A DNA stretch of 64,000 bases from assembly GCF_042688385.1 (NCBI RefSeq), contig NZ_JBHUPY010000010.1:216837-280836 (forward strand), given 5' to 3'. Numbering within the stretch: the stretch's first letter is position 1; each line of letters starts with the position of its first letter. Origin of the DNA: Herpetosiphon sp042688385. Lineage in GTDB: Bacteria > Chloroflexota > Chloroflexia > Chloroflexales > Herpetosiphonaceae. A program made the translations under genes and the position numbers. Under the pieces are notes generated by a model. It was not told the DNA's origin, did no database searches, and saw nothing but the letters and a program-made list of their open reading frames with translations. Shown piece by piece: positions 34,400 through 42,426 of the stretch.

Positions 34400-34978
34400 T
34401 TATGCGCTTTCGCTTTTGATACCCTGCAACACAATTGCCAGATAGCGTTCGCGCTGTTCAGCCTGATCATCGCCGATCGGCAATCCCGCCAACAAGCCCG
34501 ATAAATCGCCTGCTTGCAAATCGGCACGCACCATTCCTGCCGCTTTGGCGCGGTCAATTAGGCTTTGAATTGCTGGATTGATGCCCTGTTTGGCTTGGCT
34601 GCTGGCTTCAATTAAATTCGTATGTTGCTGAATCATAGTTTTAAACGCCCGATCTTTGAGCTGGCGTTTGGCCATGCCGCGCACCACTTGCTCGACCGCC
34701 CACCAAGGTTCAGCCGAATCCTGCAAGCCTGCCAGAAAATCCATCACCACCTGAAAATGCTCATGAATAACCAGATTTAGCAAGCCTTCTTTGGAGCCAA
34801 AATGATGATAGAGCGTGCCAACCGCCACGCCTGCATCACGGGCAATCGCATCCATCGCGGCGTTGGGGCCGTCGCTAGCAAAACGCGCTTTGGCCGCCGC
34901 CAGAATCCGCCCATGGTTTTGTTGGGCATCGGCTCGTTGGGCTGTTGGTTTTTTCGCAGTTTTGGAATCATCTGCCAT
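34400..34978 (-). CDS. TetR family transcriptional regulator
   Basis: A 192-residue repressor-type protein. The start at 34978 (MADDSK) has AGAGGG nine bases upstream; a seven-codon longer frame from TTG at 34999 has none. After a Lys/Gln-rich leader the TetR helix-turn-helix is clear: AMDAIARDAGVAVGTLYHHF near 42-61, followed by GSKEGLL. The C-terminal ligand domain is helical with no recognisable family. It is divergent from the metallo-beta-lactamase-fold gene and shares with it two inverted repeats likely to be its operators. Confidence 0.92.
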   Translation of the reverse strand: MADDSKTAKKPTAQRADAQQNHGRILAAAKARFASDGPNAAMDAIARDAGVAVGTLYHHFGSKEGLLNLVIHEHFQVVMDFLAGLQDSAEPWWAVEQVVRGMAKRQLKDRAFKTMIQQHTNLIEASSQAKQGINPAIQSLIDRAKAAGMVRADLQAGDLSGLLAGLPIGDDQAEQRERYLAIVLQGIKSESA

Positions 34979-34992
34979 CGTTAATTTCCCTC

Positions 34993-35043
34993 TTGACAAA
35001 TTGAACCATAGTTCAATATAATCAAGTTGAACGCTAATTCAAC
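34993..35043 (+). promoter_or_regulatory. Promoter with two TetR-like operators, divergent control region
   Basis: A -35 TTGACA (34993-34998) and -10 TATAAT (35017-35022) are 18 bases apart, a near-consensus promoter for the gene at 35088. An inverted repeat TTGAAC-CATA-GTTCAA (35001-35016) fills the spacer. A second GTTGAA...TTCAAC (35026-35043) lies at the start point. On the opposite strand TATATT and TTGAAT boxes could drive the TetR gene. Confidence 0.8.
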
Positions 35044-35087
35044 ATATTCAAACAGTATAGCATACCGACAAAAGCAAGGAGTCATTG

Positions 35088-35969
35088 ATGGCAACAGCGC
35101 TTCAGCATCGCACAATTCAACTTGGGCCAAGCAGCATTACGGCAATCGTCGATGTCACCACACCATGGCCAATGCTGCCAGTCAACGGCGAAGTTTGGGA
35201 TAAAGTTCGCGAAAGCTATCCCAGCTCGTTTTATAATGCGGAAACCCTGCTAGGCCGCGTGCATTGCTACCTGATTCAACAAGCAGAGCGCACGATCTTG
35301 GTTGATACTGGTTTGGGCAAGGCTCCAGCGCCAGTCCAACCATTGAGCAGCCAACAGCTTGAAGCCCAATTGGCAGTGCTGGGCGTTGATCCGGCAACGA
35401 TTGATACCGTCTTTTTGACCCATGTTCATGTTGATCATGTTGGTTTGAATACCCATTATGTCGATGGCACGTTGCAGGCGCGATTTCCAAATGCGCGTTA
35501 TTTGGCGCACCAAGCAGAAAAAGGCCTGATTGCGTTTATGCAACAGCACAGCCCTGAGCGCGCAGGCTACTTGCAGGATCAGGTTTTATGGCTCGAAGCC
35601 CAAGGTCGGCTTGAGTTTTTTGATGCAGATTTTGAACTGGCAGAAGGCATCACAACTTGGTTTACCCCAGGCCATAGCCCAGGCCACACCGCGCTTGTCA
35701 TTGATCATGGCACTGGCGAACGAGTGTTGCTTGCTGGCGATATATTTTTCAACCCGATTCAAATGTTCGAGCCAAGCTTTGCAACTGGTTTGGATGTTGA
35801 TAGTGATCAAGCGCATGCCACGCGGCTGGCGGTTTTAGGCCAAGTAAGTGATGGCAAAACCTTAGTTGCGCCCTGCCACTTTCCAACTCCCAGCTTTGGC
35901 TATGTTGTGCCCGAGGGTGCGACCTATCGCTGGCTGCCAATCGAGGATGAACTAGTACGCTCAGTTTAA
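35088..35969 (+). CDS. Metallo-beta-lactamase-fold hydrolase
   Basis: A 293-residue metallohydrolase. The HxHxDH zinc motif is HVHVDH at 112-117; further ligands are in TPGHSPGHT near 195-203 and an acidic LAGDIFF near 221-227. This MBL subgroup includes N-acyl-homoserine lactonases, SdsA-like and unknown hydrolases, so the substrate is not predictable. The ATG at 35088 is preceded by AAGGAG six bases upstream. It is probably repressed by the divergent TetR protein, which suggests an inducible detoxification or signal-degrading role. Confidence 0.88.
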   Translation: MATALQHRTIQLGPSSITAIVDVTTPWPMLPVNGEVWDKVRESYPSSFYNAETLLGRVHCYLIQQAERTILVDTGLGKAPAPVQPLSSQQLEAQLAVLGVDPATIDTVFLTHVHVDHVGLNTHYVDGTLQARFPNARYLAHQAEKGLIAFMQQHSPERAGYLQDQVLWLEAQGRLEFFDADFELAEGITTWFTPGHSPGHTALVIDHGTGERVLLAGDIFFNPIQMFEPSFATGLDVDSDQAHATRLAVLGQVSDGKTLVAPCHFPTPSFGYVVPEGATYRWLPIEDELVRSV

Positions 35970-36332
35970 CCACAAAGGATGAGGCTATGGGCTATTGGCA
36001 TTAGGCTAGCGGAACACTGGTTGGTATTTCCAAGCAATCTCCGATAGCCCATAGCCTTCAATCTATAGCCAAACATCCTCTGCGCTAAAATCTGATCCAC
36101 GAAGGACACGAAGAGCACGAAGGATGGGAAACCGCGAAGAGCGCGAAGGTTGATTTTTTGGGCCACGAATCCCACGAAGAATGTTCCGATAGCCAATAGC
36201 CTATAGCCTAATCCCTTTGATTTCTGACTTTTGATTTTTGATTTTTACCCTTTGCCTTCTGACTTTTGACTTTTTGCGGTACTATAGCTAGCTAGTTGTC
36301 AACAGTTGGCAACCAAGGAAAGGCGGTAGGTC
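35970..36332. repeat. Gene-free repeat-rich spacer
   Basis: No gene seen. It contains ATAGCC/CTATAGCC words (about 36027-36070), a CACGAAG-type cluster (36098-36180), and runs of TTTGACTTTTGA/GATTTTTGATTTT type (about 36224-36275). The ribosome site AAGGAAAGG for the DUF1304 gene is at its end. Confidence 0.65.
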
Positions 36333-36704
36333 ATGGCAATCGTAAGTTTAATTTTGGTGGGCTTGGTGGCGGTCGAACACATCTATATTTTGTATTTGGA
36401 AATGTTTGCTTGGACGAAGCCAAGCACTGCCAAATCATTTGGCTTAACCCCTGAGTTTGCCCAACAAACCAAATCGTTGGCAGCCAATCAAGGCTTGTAC
36501 AATGGCTTTTTGGCGGCGGGCTTAATTTGGGGCTTGGTACATCCCAATCCTGATTTTGGCTTACAAATTCAATTATTTTTCGTGTGTTGTGTGGTAGTAG
36601 CGGCAATTTATGGCGGCTTGACGGCCAAACGCTCGATTTTATTTGTCCAAGGTGGCCCAGCAATCATCGCCTTGGTGGCATTATTAATCCATATGTTTAG
36701 CTAA
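36333..36704 (+). CDS. DUF1304 family membrane protein
   Basis: A 123-residue protein with four membrane helices. The segments VAVEHIYILYLEMFAW near 12-27, FGLTPEF and NQGLYNGFLAAGL match the DUF1304 family, whose function is unknown. AAGGAAAGG lies upstream of the ATG. Monocistronic. Confidence 0.88.
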   Translation: MAIVSLILVGLVAVEHIYILYLEMFAWTKPSTAKSFGLTPEFAQQTKSLAANQGLYNGFLAAGLIWGLVHPNPDFGLQIQLFFVCCVVVAAIYGGLTAKRSILFVQGGPAIIALVALLIHMFS

Positions 36705-36783
36705 TTACTTATAAGATCTTTAAGTTTTCTTCATTATTCTTTGGTATGCTGCTTGGGCAGTTTATGCACAAGGAGTTATTGCC

Positions 36784-37632
36784 ATGGATAATGATGATCA
36801 ACCAGTTGGCCGGATTTTGAGTCGCCGCGAGGTGCTCAAGCTGTTTGGGTTGGCTGGCTCGGCGGCGGTTTTGGCTGGTTGTAGCAGCGAGGTAGCGCCA
36901 ACTGCAACCAGCGTTGCCCAGGCCAATGCGCCAACGACCACCGCCACAACAGCGGCAACCAACACAATCGGCGAGGTTGCAACAGCGACCAGCGCCGCCA
37001 CCAGCACAGCCGAGGCCACGGCCACCAGTGAGGCGGTTGCGGCATTGCCCAGCTGTATTGTGCGGCCCGAGCTAACCGAAGGCCCTTATTTTGTTGATGA
37101 AAAATTAGAGCGCTCGGATATTCGCTCTGATCCCAGCAATAACGTCGTGAGTGCAGGCACGCAGCTTGATGTTAAAGTGGTGGTCAGCCAAATTGGGGCC
37201 GGCACGTGTACGGCATTAACTGGGGCAATTGTCGATTTGTGGCATTGCGATGCTGATGGAGTCTATTCGGATGCCACCGATCGCAGCTTCAACACGGTTG
37301 GCCAGAAATTCCTGCGTGGCTATCAGCGCACCGATGATGCTGGCGTTGCCAACTTCACCACCATCTATCCTGGCTGGTATCAAGGGCGGGCGGTGCATAT
37401 TCACTTTAAAATTCGCACCGATGCAGGCTATGAATTCACCTCGCAATTTTTCTTCGATGAAAGTCTGACCGATGTGGTGCATGCCCAAGCGCCGTATGTT
37501 GCCAAAGGCGTGCGCACCCTGCTCAACGATGGCGATGGCATCTATCAACAAAGCGCTGGCCAAACAATTTTGACGGTTGTGCCAAACGGCCAAGGCTATA
37601 GCGCAACGTTTGAAATTGGCCTACAGATTTAA
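36784..37632 (+). CDS. Lipoprotein with intradiol ring-cleavage dioxygenase fold
   Basis: A 282-residue protein. The N-terminus has both a twin-arginine motif (SRREVLKL, 13-20) and a lipobox (LAGC, C33), so it is likely Tat-exported and lipid-anchored. A Thr/Ala-rich linker (about 36-88) leads to an intradiol dioxygenase domain starting LTEGPYFVDE. Expected iron(III) ligands are present: Y161 in GVYSD, a tyrosine in YPGWY (Y195 or Y199), H205 and H207 in VHIHF. Known members cleave catechol or protocatechuate between the hydroxyls; extracytoplasmic relatives have unclear substrates. AAGGAG precedes the start. Confidence 0.85.
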   Translation: MDNDDQPVGRILSRREVLKLFGLAGSAAVLAGCSSEVAPTATSVAQANAPTTTATTAATNTIGEVATATSAATSTAEATATSEAVAALPSCIVRPELTEGPYFVDEKLERSDIRSDPSNNVVSAGTQLDVKVVVSQIGAGTCTALTGAIVDLWHCDADGVYSDATDRSFNTVGQKFLRGYQRTDDAGVANFTTIYPGWYQGRAVHIHFKIRTDAGYEFTSQFFFDESLTDVVHAQAPYVAKGVRTLLNDGDGIYQQSAGQTILTVVPNGQGYSATFEIGLQI

Positions 37633-38002
37633 TTTTTAACACGAAGAACACGAAGAGCACGAAGTGATTAGGCTATAGGCTATTGGCATTTGGCTTGACA
37701 ACCAAATGCATGCCCTCACCCCCAGCCCCTCTCCCACTGACCGCGGGCGAGGGGTACTGGTTTAGTGGTTCGCTGAGATTTGTTGGCAATGCAGCCAGCA
37801 CAGCAACAAACTATTCGTGCCCTTCGCGCTCTTCGTGGTTAATATGTTCTATGCTCTTTGTTCTATGTTCTCTCCTTCATCCTTTTCTATGCGCTCTCGG
37901 TTCATTTTGACTTTTGACTTTTGACTTCTGCCTTTATGTTCTATGCTCTTTGTTCTATGTTCGCTCTTTCATCCCTCATCCTTCATCCTTACTTATACGG
38001 GG
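37633..38002. repeat. Gene-free repeat-rich spacer upstream of tRNA-Arg
   Basis: No gene seen. It contains a CACGAAG word cluster (about 37640-37664), a half copy of the GC-rich palindromic repeat (37713-37754), and a TTCGTGCCCTTCGCGCTCTTCG tract (about 37815-37840). TTTTGACTTTTGACTT and CATCCTTCATCC runs extend to about 37990. Confidence 0.65.
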
Positions 38003-38031
38003 TTGACATTTCGGGCGGGCTTAAGCATAAT
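38003..38031 (+). promoter_or_regulatory. Promoter of the tRNA-Arg gene
   Basis: TTGACA (38003-38008) and CATAAT (38026-38031) are 17 bases apart, 12 bases before the tRNA 5' end. Confidence 0.75.
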
Positions 38032-38043
38032 TGCCGTTGGTAC

Positions 38044-38120
38044 GATCCCGTAGCTCAGGTGGATAGAGCAACAGTTTCCTAAACTGTGTGTCGCGCGTTC
38101 GAGTCGCGCCGGGGTCACCA
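38044..38120 (+). tRNA. tRNA-Arg (anticodon CCT)
   Basis: A 77-base cloverleaf with encoded CCA. The acceptor arms GATCCCG and CGGGGTC pair over seven positions (one T-G). D arm GCTC/GAGC, anticodon stem ACAGT/ACTGT with loop TTCCTAA (anticodon CCT at 38078-38080), and T arm GCGCG/CGCGC with loop TTCGAGT are all intact. It reads AGG codons. No integrase or duplicated 3' end was seen beside it. Confidence 0.96.
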
Positions 38121-38131
38121 TATGCCAAACA

Positions 38132-38165
38132 ACCACGAAGCGCCAAGGCTTCGTGGTTTTTGTTT
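38132..38165 (+). terminator. Terminator of the tRNA-Arg transcript
   Basis: A 10-bp stem ACCACGAAGC (38132-38141) with GCTTCGTGGT (38148-38157), 6-base loop, then TTTTTGTTT. Confidence 0.88.
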
Positions 38166-38178
38166 AGGAGTACGCAGG

Positions 38179-38952
38179 ATGGATCTCAGTCTGTGGGCAA
38201 AGCTCAATGGAACAATCATCAACATCGTGACGGTGGCACTCGGCACGGGCTTGGGTTTGGCGCTACGCGGGCGCTTGCCAGAACGCATGCAAACCGTGAT
38301 TATGCAAGCATTAGGCTTGGTAACGCTGTTTATTGGGTTATCGATGGCTGGCAGCATGAATAAAGCAGGCGCAACCTTACAAAGCACGGCCCAAGCCAGC
38401 CAACCAATTGTCGTCGATGGCGTGGTCATCGGCTTGGTGGGCTTGGTCGTTGGCGGCTTATTGGGCGAGTGGTGGCGGGTTGAAGAGCGTTTAGCGGCGC
38501 TTGGTGATTGGCTCAAAGCCAAATTTAATGGCAGCGGACGCTTTACCGAGGGCTTTGTCGCAGCCTCGTTGCTCTTCTGTATTGGCCCAATGACCTTGAT
38601 TGGCAGCATCAACAATGGCTTGGTTGGCGATGCACAGCTGTTGATCATCAAAGCAGCGCTTGATGGATTAGCAGCTGTGGCCTTGGCAAGCAGTTTTGGC
38701 ATTGGCGTGGGCTTTTCGATTCTGATTATTTTGATCTATCAAGGTGGCGTAGCGCTCGCTGCTGGCTCTTTAGCCACAATTTTGCCCAATCCAGCGGTCG
38801 ATCCACGGGTGTTGATCATCACTGGAGTTGGCGGTTTGATGGTGGTTGGCGTAGGCATCAATCTGCTTGATCTAACCAAAATTCGGGTGGCTTCGTTGCT
38901 ACCAGCCTTGCTGATGGCTCCGCTGCTGCATTGGCTGATTAGTTTGCTGTAA
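38179..38952 (+). CDS. DUF554 family membrane protein
   Basis: A 257-residue, roughly seven-helix membrane protein. Start at 38179; the longer frame runs back through the tRNA. DUF554 features are GTIINIVTVALGTGLGL near 11-27, RMQTVIMQALGLVTLFIG near 36-53, and FCIGPMTLIGSINNGL near 138-153. Members have been proposed as transporters but no substrate is established. TTAGGAG lies upstream of the ATG, after a terminator hairpin. Confidence 0.9.
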   Translation: MDLSLWAKLNGTIINIVTVALGTGLGLALRGRLPERMQTVIMQALGLVTLFIGLSMAGSMNKAGATLQSTAQASQPIVVDGVVIGLVGLVVGGLLGEWWRVEERLAALGDWLKAKFNGSGRFTEGFVAASLLFCIGPMTLIGSINNGLVGDAQLLIIKAALDGLAAVALASSFGIGVGFSILIILIYQGGVALAAGSLATILPNPAVDPRVLIITGVGGLMVVGVGINLLDLTKIRVASLLPALLMAPLLHWLISLL

Positions 38953-38954
38953 GG

Positions 38955-39172
38955 TTCCCTCACCCCCTAGCCCCCTCGCCCACTGAACGCGGGCGATGGG
39001 GAATAACTAAAATTATGGCAAAAACCACTGAACGCGGGCGATGGGGAGCACCAATTCATGCCAAACCCACACAACCAAAAGCCCCTCGCCCGCGCCACGG
39101 GAGAGGGGTTGGGGTGAGGGGATCTTAACAACCTACCCTCGCCCACTCAATGCGGGCGAGGGGCTGAAGTCA
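38955..39172. repeat. MITE-like palindromic repeat, copy D with internal duplication
   Basis: A full element (38955-39121) in which the ACTGAACGCGGGCGATGGGG segment is present twice (38982 and 39028). An extra half copy (CCCTCGCCCACTCAATGCGGGCGAGGGG) ends near 39165. Confidence 0.75.
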
Positions 39173-39175
39173 AAC

Positions 39176-39988
39176 TTAGGCTTCGTGGAAAGGCCAAGCA
39201 ATTTCCATCAAGGCATCAGGGCCAGGTGGGTTAACCCAGATTTCGCGCGGCGAATCGGAAACAACATAACCATTGGCTTTGATCCAATCGCTGCCAGCAT
39301 CGTAGCCTGCCAAAATATGCGGAAACTCACATTGATCGCCATGCATCGTTACAACGGCAACTTTGCCAGCAGGCAAAATGCGCCCAACAATCTCGCCTTG
39401 CTGCTCAACAACCTGATCGACTGGTAAACAAATTTCGATTGGGCCGTCATCATCGGCGTTAATTGTGCCGTGAAAAATGCCAAATGCAGAGCCACGCACA
39501 ACTAAGTTATTGTCAGCGGCAAAGCGTTCCATACTGTGGAAGGCATGCGCAATCACATTATCCAACTCGTTAACAAACGTGCGTTTGGTGATGCTCAGGA
39601 TGGGCTGCTCTGCTTGTTGGCGGACAGTTACTTCGAGACTCATACAAACTCCTTCTTGACGAATTAACCCGAGGATAAGGCTTTGGGCACGACGGGCTTG
39701 AATTGCCTGCAACTCGACCGAGCGAATGTAGCGACTAAGCAAAATCTCTGCATCTTTGGCATCGCCAGCAATTAATTGGCGAATCGTGGCCAGCGGCATG
39801 TTGATTTGACGCAACATGCTAATCAAGCGAGCAGGTTCGAGTTGCTCAGCGTGATAGTAGCGATAGCCATTCTGCGGATCGACATAGCGAGCTGCCAAAA
39901 TGCCCAGTTGATCGGACAAACGCAAGGCTTTGAGCGAGAGCCGAGTTGCTTCGGCAAAGTTGCCAATAGAGATAAGCGATTCGTTCAT
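39176..39988 (-). CDS. MerR-type regulator with GyrI-like effector-binding domain
   Basis: A 270-residue regulator (BltR/YdfL-like). The N-terminal MerR helix-turn-helix covers about 1-75: ISIGNFAEATRLSLKALRL, then NGYRYYHAEQLEPARLISML. A coiled-coil dimer helix runs about 76-110, and a C-terminal GyrI-like/AraC effector domain follows (about 125-270) with GRILPAGKVAVVTMHG and REIWVNPP. The start at 39988 has no ribosome site but is placed where a leaderless transcript would begin, given the MerR-style promoter at 39995-40025. Ligand unknown; relatives bind cationic drugs. Confidence 0.87.
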   Translation of the reverse strand: MNESLISIGNFAEATRLSLKALRLSDQLGILAARYVDPQNGYRYYHAEQLEPARLISMLRQINMPLATIRQLIAGDAKDAEILLSRYIRSVELQAIQARRAQSLILGLIRQEGVCMSLEVTVRQQAEQPILSITKRTFVNELDNVIAHAFHSMERFAADNNLVVRGSAFGIFHGTINADDDGPIEICLPVDQVVEQQGEIVGRILPAGKVAVVTMHGDQCEFPHILAGYDAGSDWIKANGYVVSDSPREIWVNPPGPDALMEIAWPFHEA

Positions 39989-39994
39989 AGCGCT

Positions 39995-40025
39995 AGTATA
40001 GGCTCTGCCCCAAGGGCAGACGCAA
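39995..40025 (-). promoter_or_regulatory. MerR-style promoter with 19-base spacer and palindrome; leaderless start
   Basis: Minus-strand TTGCGT (40025-40020) and TATACT (40000-39995) are separated by 19 bases, the long spacing typical of MerR-controlled promoters. A palindrome CTGCCC-TTG-GGGCAG lies within the spacer. Transcription about seven bases past the -10 would begin at the ATG (39988). Confidence 0.65.
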
Positions 40026-40045
40026 GGGTGATCTTTTTTTGGTAA

Positions 40046-40075
40046 CAAAAAAGCCGAAGCATTGAACTTCGGCTT
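40046..40075 (-). terminator. Terminator of the DUF6391 gene
   Basis: AAGCCGAAG and CTTCGGCTT (40051-40059 / 40067-40075) form a 9-bp stem. On the minus strand the stem is followed by TTTTTTG. Confidence 0.85.
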
Positions 40076-40101
40076 GTGATCAATAGTTAATTCAGGCTAA
40101 T

Positions 40102-40797
40102 TTAGCGTTGGCGGGTGTTGTTCTCAACTGGCACATAGACCGGAACCCGTTCGCCATAGCGATAGGGTGGTTGGTAGATGCGGCGAGCTGGTTTGGTGCG
40201 CACGGCGAACTCTGCGCCGCCAGCAGCAAACGACAAACCCATAAACAACGTTGGTGGCACCAACTCAATAGCGCCAATAGTCATGCCCTTAACATCAAGC
40301 GAGGTTGTAAAAAAGCGTTGAAAAAGCGGGCTTAATTTCGGCGTAAGCGCGCCAGCAATGGTTAATGCCAAGAAAATACTGGTACTTGACAACATATCGA
40401 GGAAAGCAACCATACCAAGGCCAACCGAGGCGACTGTTAGAAAACAGAAACTCAGAGCCGTTGCACAGCGACGATAGATCGCCATTGAACGATCGCCACG
40501 TTGCAGGCGCAAAAGGCCTTCGCGGGCGGCATCAAGCAACAGAGCGGGATCAATCGCGGCGCGAATGCGGAACCCTTCGGTTGTGGCACAGCCATCGACC
40601 AACTGCGAGCCATAGCGCTCTTCAAGCACATTGACGGTGGCGTGCTCAATTGCGTGATTACGCCGAACTGAAACACCTTGCCACAATTGATTGAGTTGAC
40701 GGGGGACATTTAACAATGACCAAATTGGCTGACCGAAGAACCAAAAGATGACTGCCAACGCACCAAATAATCCCGAAAAAATCATTAATCCATGCAT
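40102..40797 (-). CDS. DUF6391 membrane protein
   Basis: A 231-residue protein. The motif RRNHAIEHATVNVLEERYG at 45-63 with paired histidines is characteristic of the DUF6391 family found in cyanobacteria and Chloroflexota. Two to three membrane segments (about 4-24, 110-140 and 178-194) surround it. Function unknown; the HxxxH arrangement might bind a metal, but that is inference. AAGGA precedes the start. Monocistronic and divergent from the HisS/HisZ-like gene. Confidence 0.78.
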   Translation of the reverse strand: MHGLMIFSGLFGALAVIFWFFGQPIWSLLNVPRQLNQLWQGVSVRRNHAIEHATVNVLEERYGSQLVDGCATTEGFRIRAAIDPALLLDAAREGLLRLQRGDRSMAIYRRCATALSFCFLTVASVGLGMVAFLDMLSSTSIFLALTIAGALTPKLSPLFQRFFTTSLDVKGMTIGAIELVPPTLFMGLSFAAGGAEFAVRTKPARRIYQPPYRYGERVPVYVPVENNTRQR

Positions 40798-40920
40798 AGG
40801 CTTTCCTTCCCGTGGCAGTTAACAAGCTGTAAAGTACCAATAAAAGCAGCGTATCACGCCACTGTGTCGTCGTCAAGGCAGACATAAGTACTTTACGTTA
40901 TACGACCCCCATTGGTTCCA

Positions 40921-40949
40921 TTCACCCACACCGAATTTTCGCGTACAAT
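40921..40949 (+). promoter_or_regulatory. Candidate promoter of the HisS/HisZ-like/pheS unit
   Basis: TTCACC (40921-40926) and TACAAT (40944-40949) with 17-base spacing, 27 bases before the GTG start. Confidence 0.5.
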
Positions 40950-40976
40950 GTGGCTTGATTGTGCTCGGAGGAACCT

Positions 40977-42377
40977 GTGGGCTATCAATTAACTCCTGAA
41001 GTGGTTCGTGGAACGCGCGACCTTTTTGGCGCTGCCGTTCACCAACGTCAGACACTAATTCAGACATTAACCGCTACTTTTGATCAAGCAGGCTACGACC
41101 CAATTGAGTTGCCCTTGCTTGAGCATCGTGAATTGTATTTAAAGAAATCTGGTGATGATCTCATCGCCAAATTGTACCATTGGAATCAAGGTGGCCGCGA
41201 TTTGGCCTTGCGCCCTGAATGGACGGCCTCGGTCTTACGGGCGGTTATCAGTGGATTGGGCGATGCGCCGATTCCGTTGCGCTTGCGTTACGCAGGCCCG
41301 GTGTTTCGATACGAACGCCCGCGCCGCGCAACCTATCGCCAATTTACCCAAGTTGGCATCGAATTGCTCGGTGCGCCTGGGCCGTTGGCCGATGCTGAAG
41401 CCCTTGGCTTGGCCGTAACTGGCTTGCGCGAGTTGGGCATTCAACAATGGACGCTCACAATTGGCCATATTGGCGTAATTAAGACGTTGCTCAACAGCCT
41501 TGGCTTACCAGAACGCATCACCTCGGCGCTCACGTGGAGCCTCCAACGAATTCGTTCCAAAGGGCTTGACGCGGTTAAGCAACAATGGCGCGACGACGAT
41601 GATGATCTGCCAGTTGATTTAGCCAGCCTTGCTCACCTTGCCGACCAAGACCTTGAAACGCTGCTTTTGCGCGTGTTGCCCAGCCTTGGTGTGCGCCTCG
41701 ATAGCGGCGGTCGCGAGCCACAAGCGATTATTCAGCGCTTGGTGCGCAAACTACGCCGTGGCGACGATACGCTGAACCTTGATCGCGCTTGGCATTTGCT
41801 TTCGGCGCTGACTGCGGCCCATGGCCCTGCGCCAAGCGTTATGCAGCACATGCGCGAACTCTGCACAGAGTATACGGTTGCAACCGATGCTTTGGATGAG
41901 TTGCAAACCACGCTTGATCTCCTCAAGGCATATGGCGTGCCAGCAGATCAGGTTGTGCTCGATTTTGGTATGGGTCGCGGTTTGCACTACTACACTGGCC
42001 TAATTTTCGAGATCGATGGCGCTGATGGCTTGCAATTGTGCGGCGGCGGGCGCTATGATGATTTGGTTGCGGCACTCGGCGGGCGGGCCATGCCAGCGGT
42101 TGGCTTTGCCTATGGCCTCGAACGGATCGTTGCGGCAGTTGCCCCAGCCGAGATTATACCGAATAAGAGTGTGCTGGTGGTTGGCGACGATCATAGCTTG
42201 GTCATTCAAGCAGCGGCAACTTTGCGCCAACAAGGCTATCGCACTGCTATCGATTTGCGCCAGCGTTCGGCTGCTGCTAACTTAAATGATGCGCGACGAC
42301 GAGAAATGAGCCATTTGGCCGTTGTAACCGCCGCTGGAATCCAACTTCGTGATTTGAATGAACAGAAAGCCCAATGA
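40977..42377 (+). CDS. HisS/HisZ-family class II synthetase-like protein
   Basis: A 466-residue protein; GTG start at 40977 with GGAGG five bases upstream. It has the histidyl-tRNA synthetase fold: VRGTRDLFG near 11-19, LALRPEWTASVLR, the motif-2-like FRYERPRRATYRQFTQ near 115-130, GRGLHYYTGLIFE near 333-345, GGRYDDL, and a C-terminal anticodon-binding-like domain. Against true HisRS, RPEGTA reads RPEWTA and GLDYY reads GLHYY, as happens in HisZ, the regulatory subunit of ATP phosphoribosyltransferase. But HisZ usually lacks the C-terminal domain present here. It may be a divergent HisRS or a HisZ-like paralogue. It lies 49 bases upstream of pheS. Confidence 0.7.
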   Translation: MGYQLTPEVVRGTRDLFGAAVHQRQTLIQTLTATFDQAGYDPIELPLLEHRELYLKKSGDDLIAKLYHWNQGGRDLALRPEWTASVLRAVISGLGDAPIPLRLRYAGPVFRYERPRRATYRQFTQVGIELLGAPGPLADAEALGLAVTGLRELGIQQWTLTIGHIGVIKTLLNSLGLPERITSALTWSLQRIRSKGLDAVKQQWRDDDDDLPVDLASLAHLADQDLETLLLRVLPSLGVRLDSGGREPQAIIQRLVRKLRRGDDTLNLDRAWHLLSALTAAHGPAPSVMQHMRELCTEYTVATDALDELQTTLDLLKAYGVPADQVVLDFGMGRGLHYYTGLIFEIDGADGLQLCGGGRYDDLVAALGGRAMPAVGFAYGLERIVAAVAPAEIIPNKSVLVVGDDHSLVIQAAATLRQQGYRTAIDLRQRSAAANLNDARRREMSHLAVVTAAGIQLRDLNEQKAQ

Positions 42378-42426
42378 GTATGCTACACTACGCTGAGCAT
42401 AATTAATTGGTTAAGGTAGGAATGGC

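Noticed and set aside
38044..38120. tRNA-Arg as a possible integration site
   Set aside because: No integrase gene and no duplicated tRNA 3' end found in the flanks.
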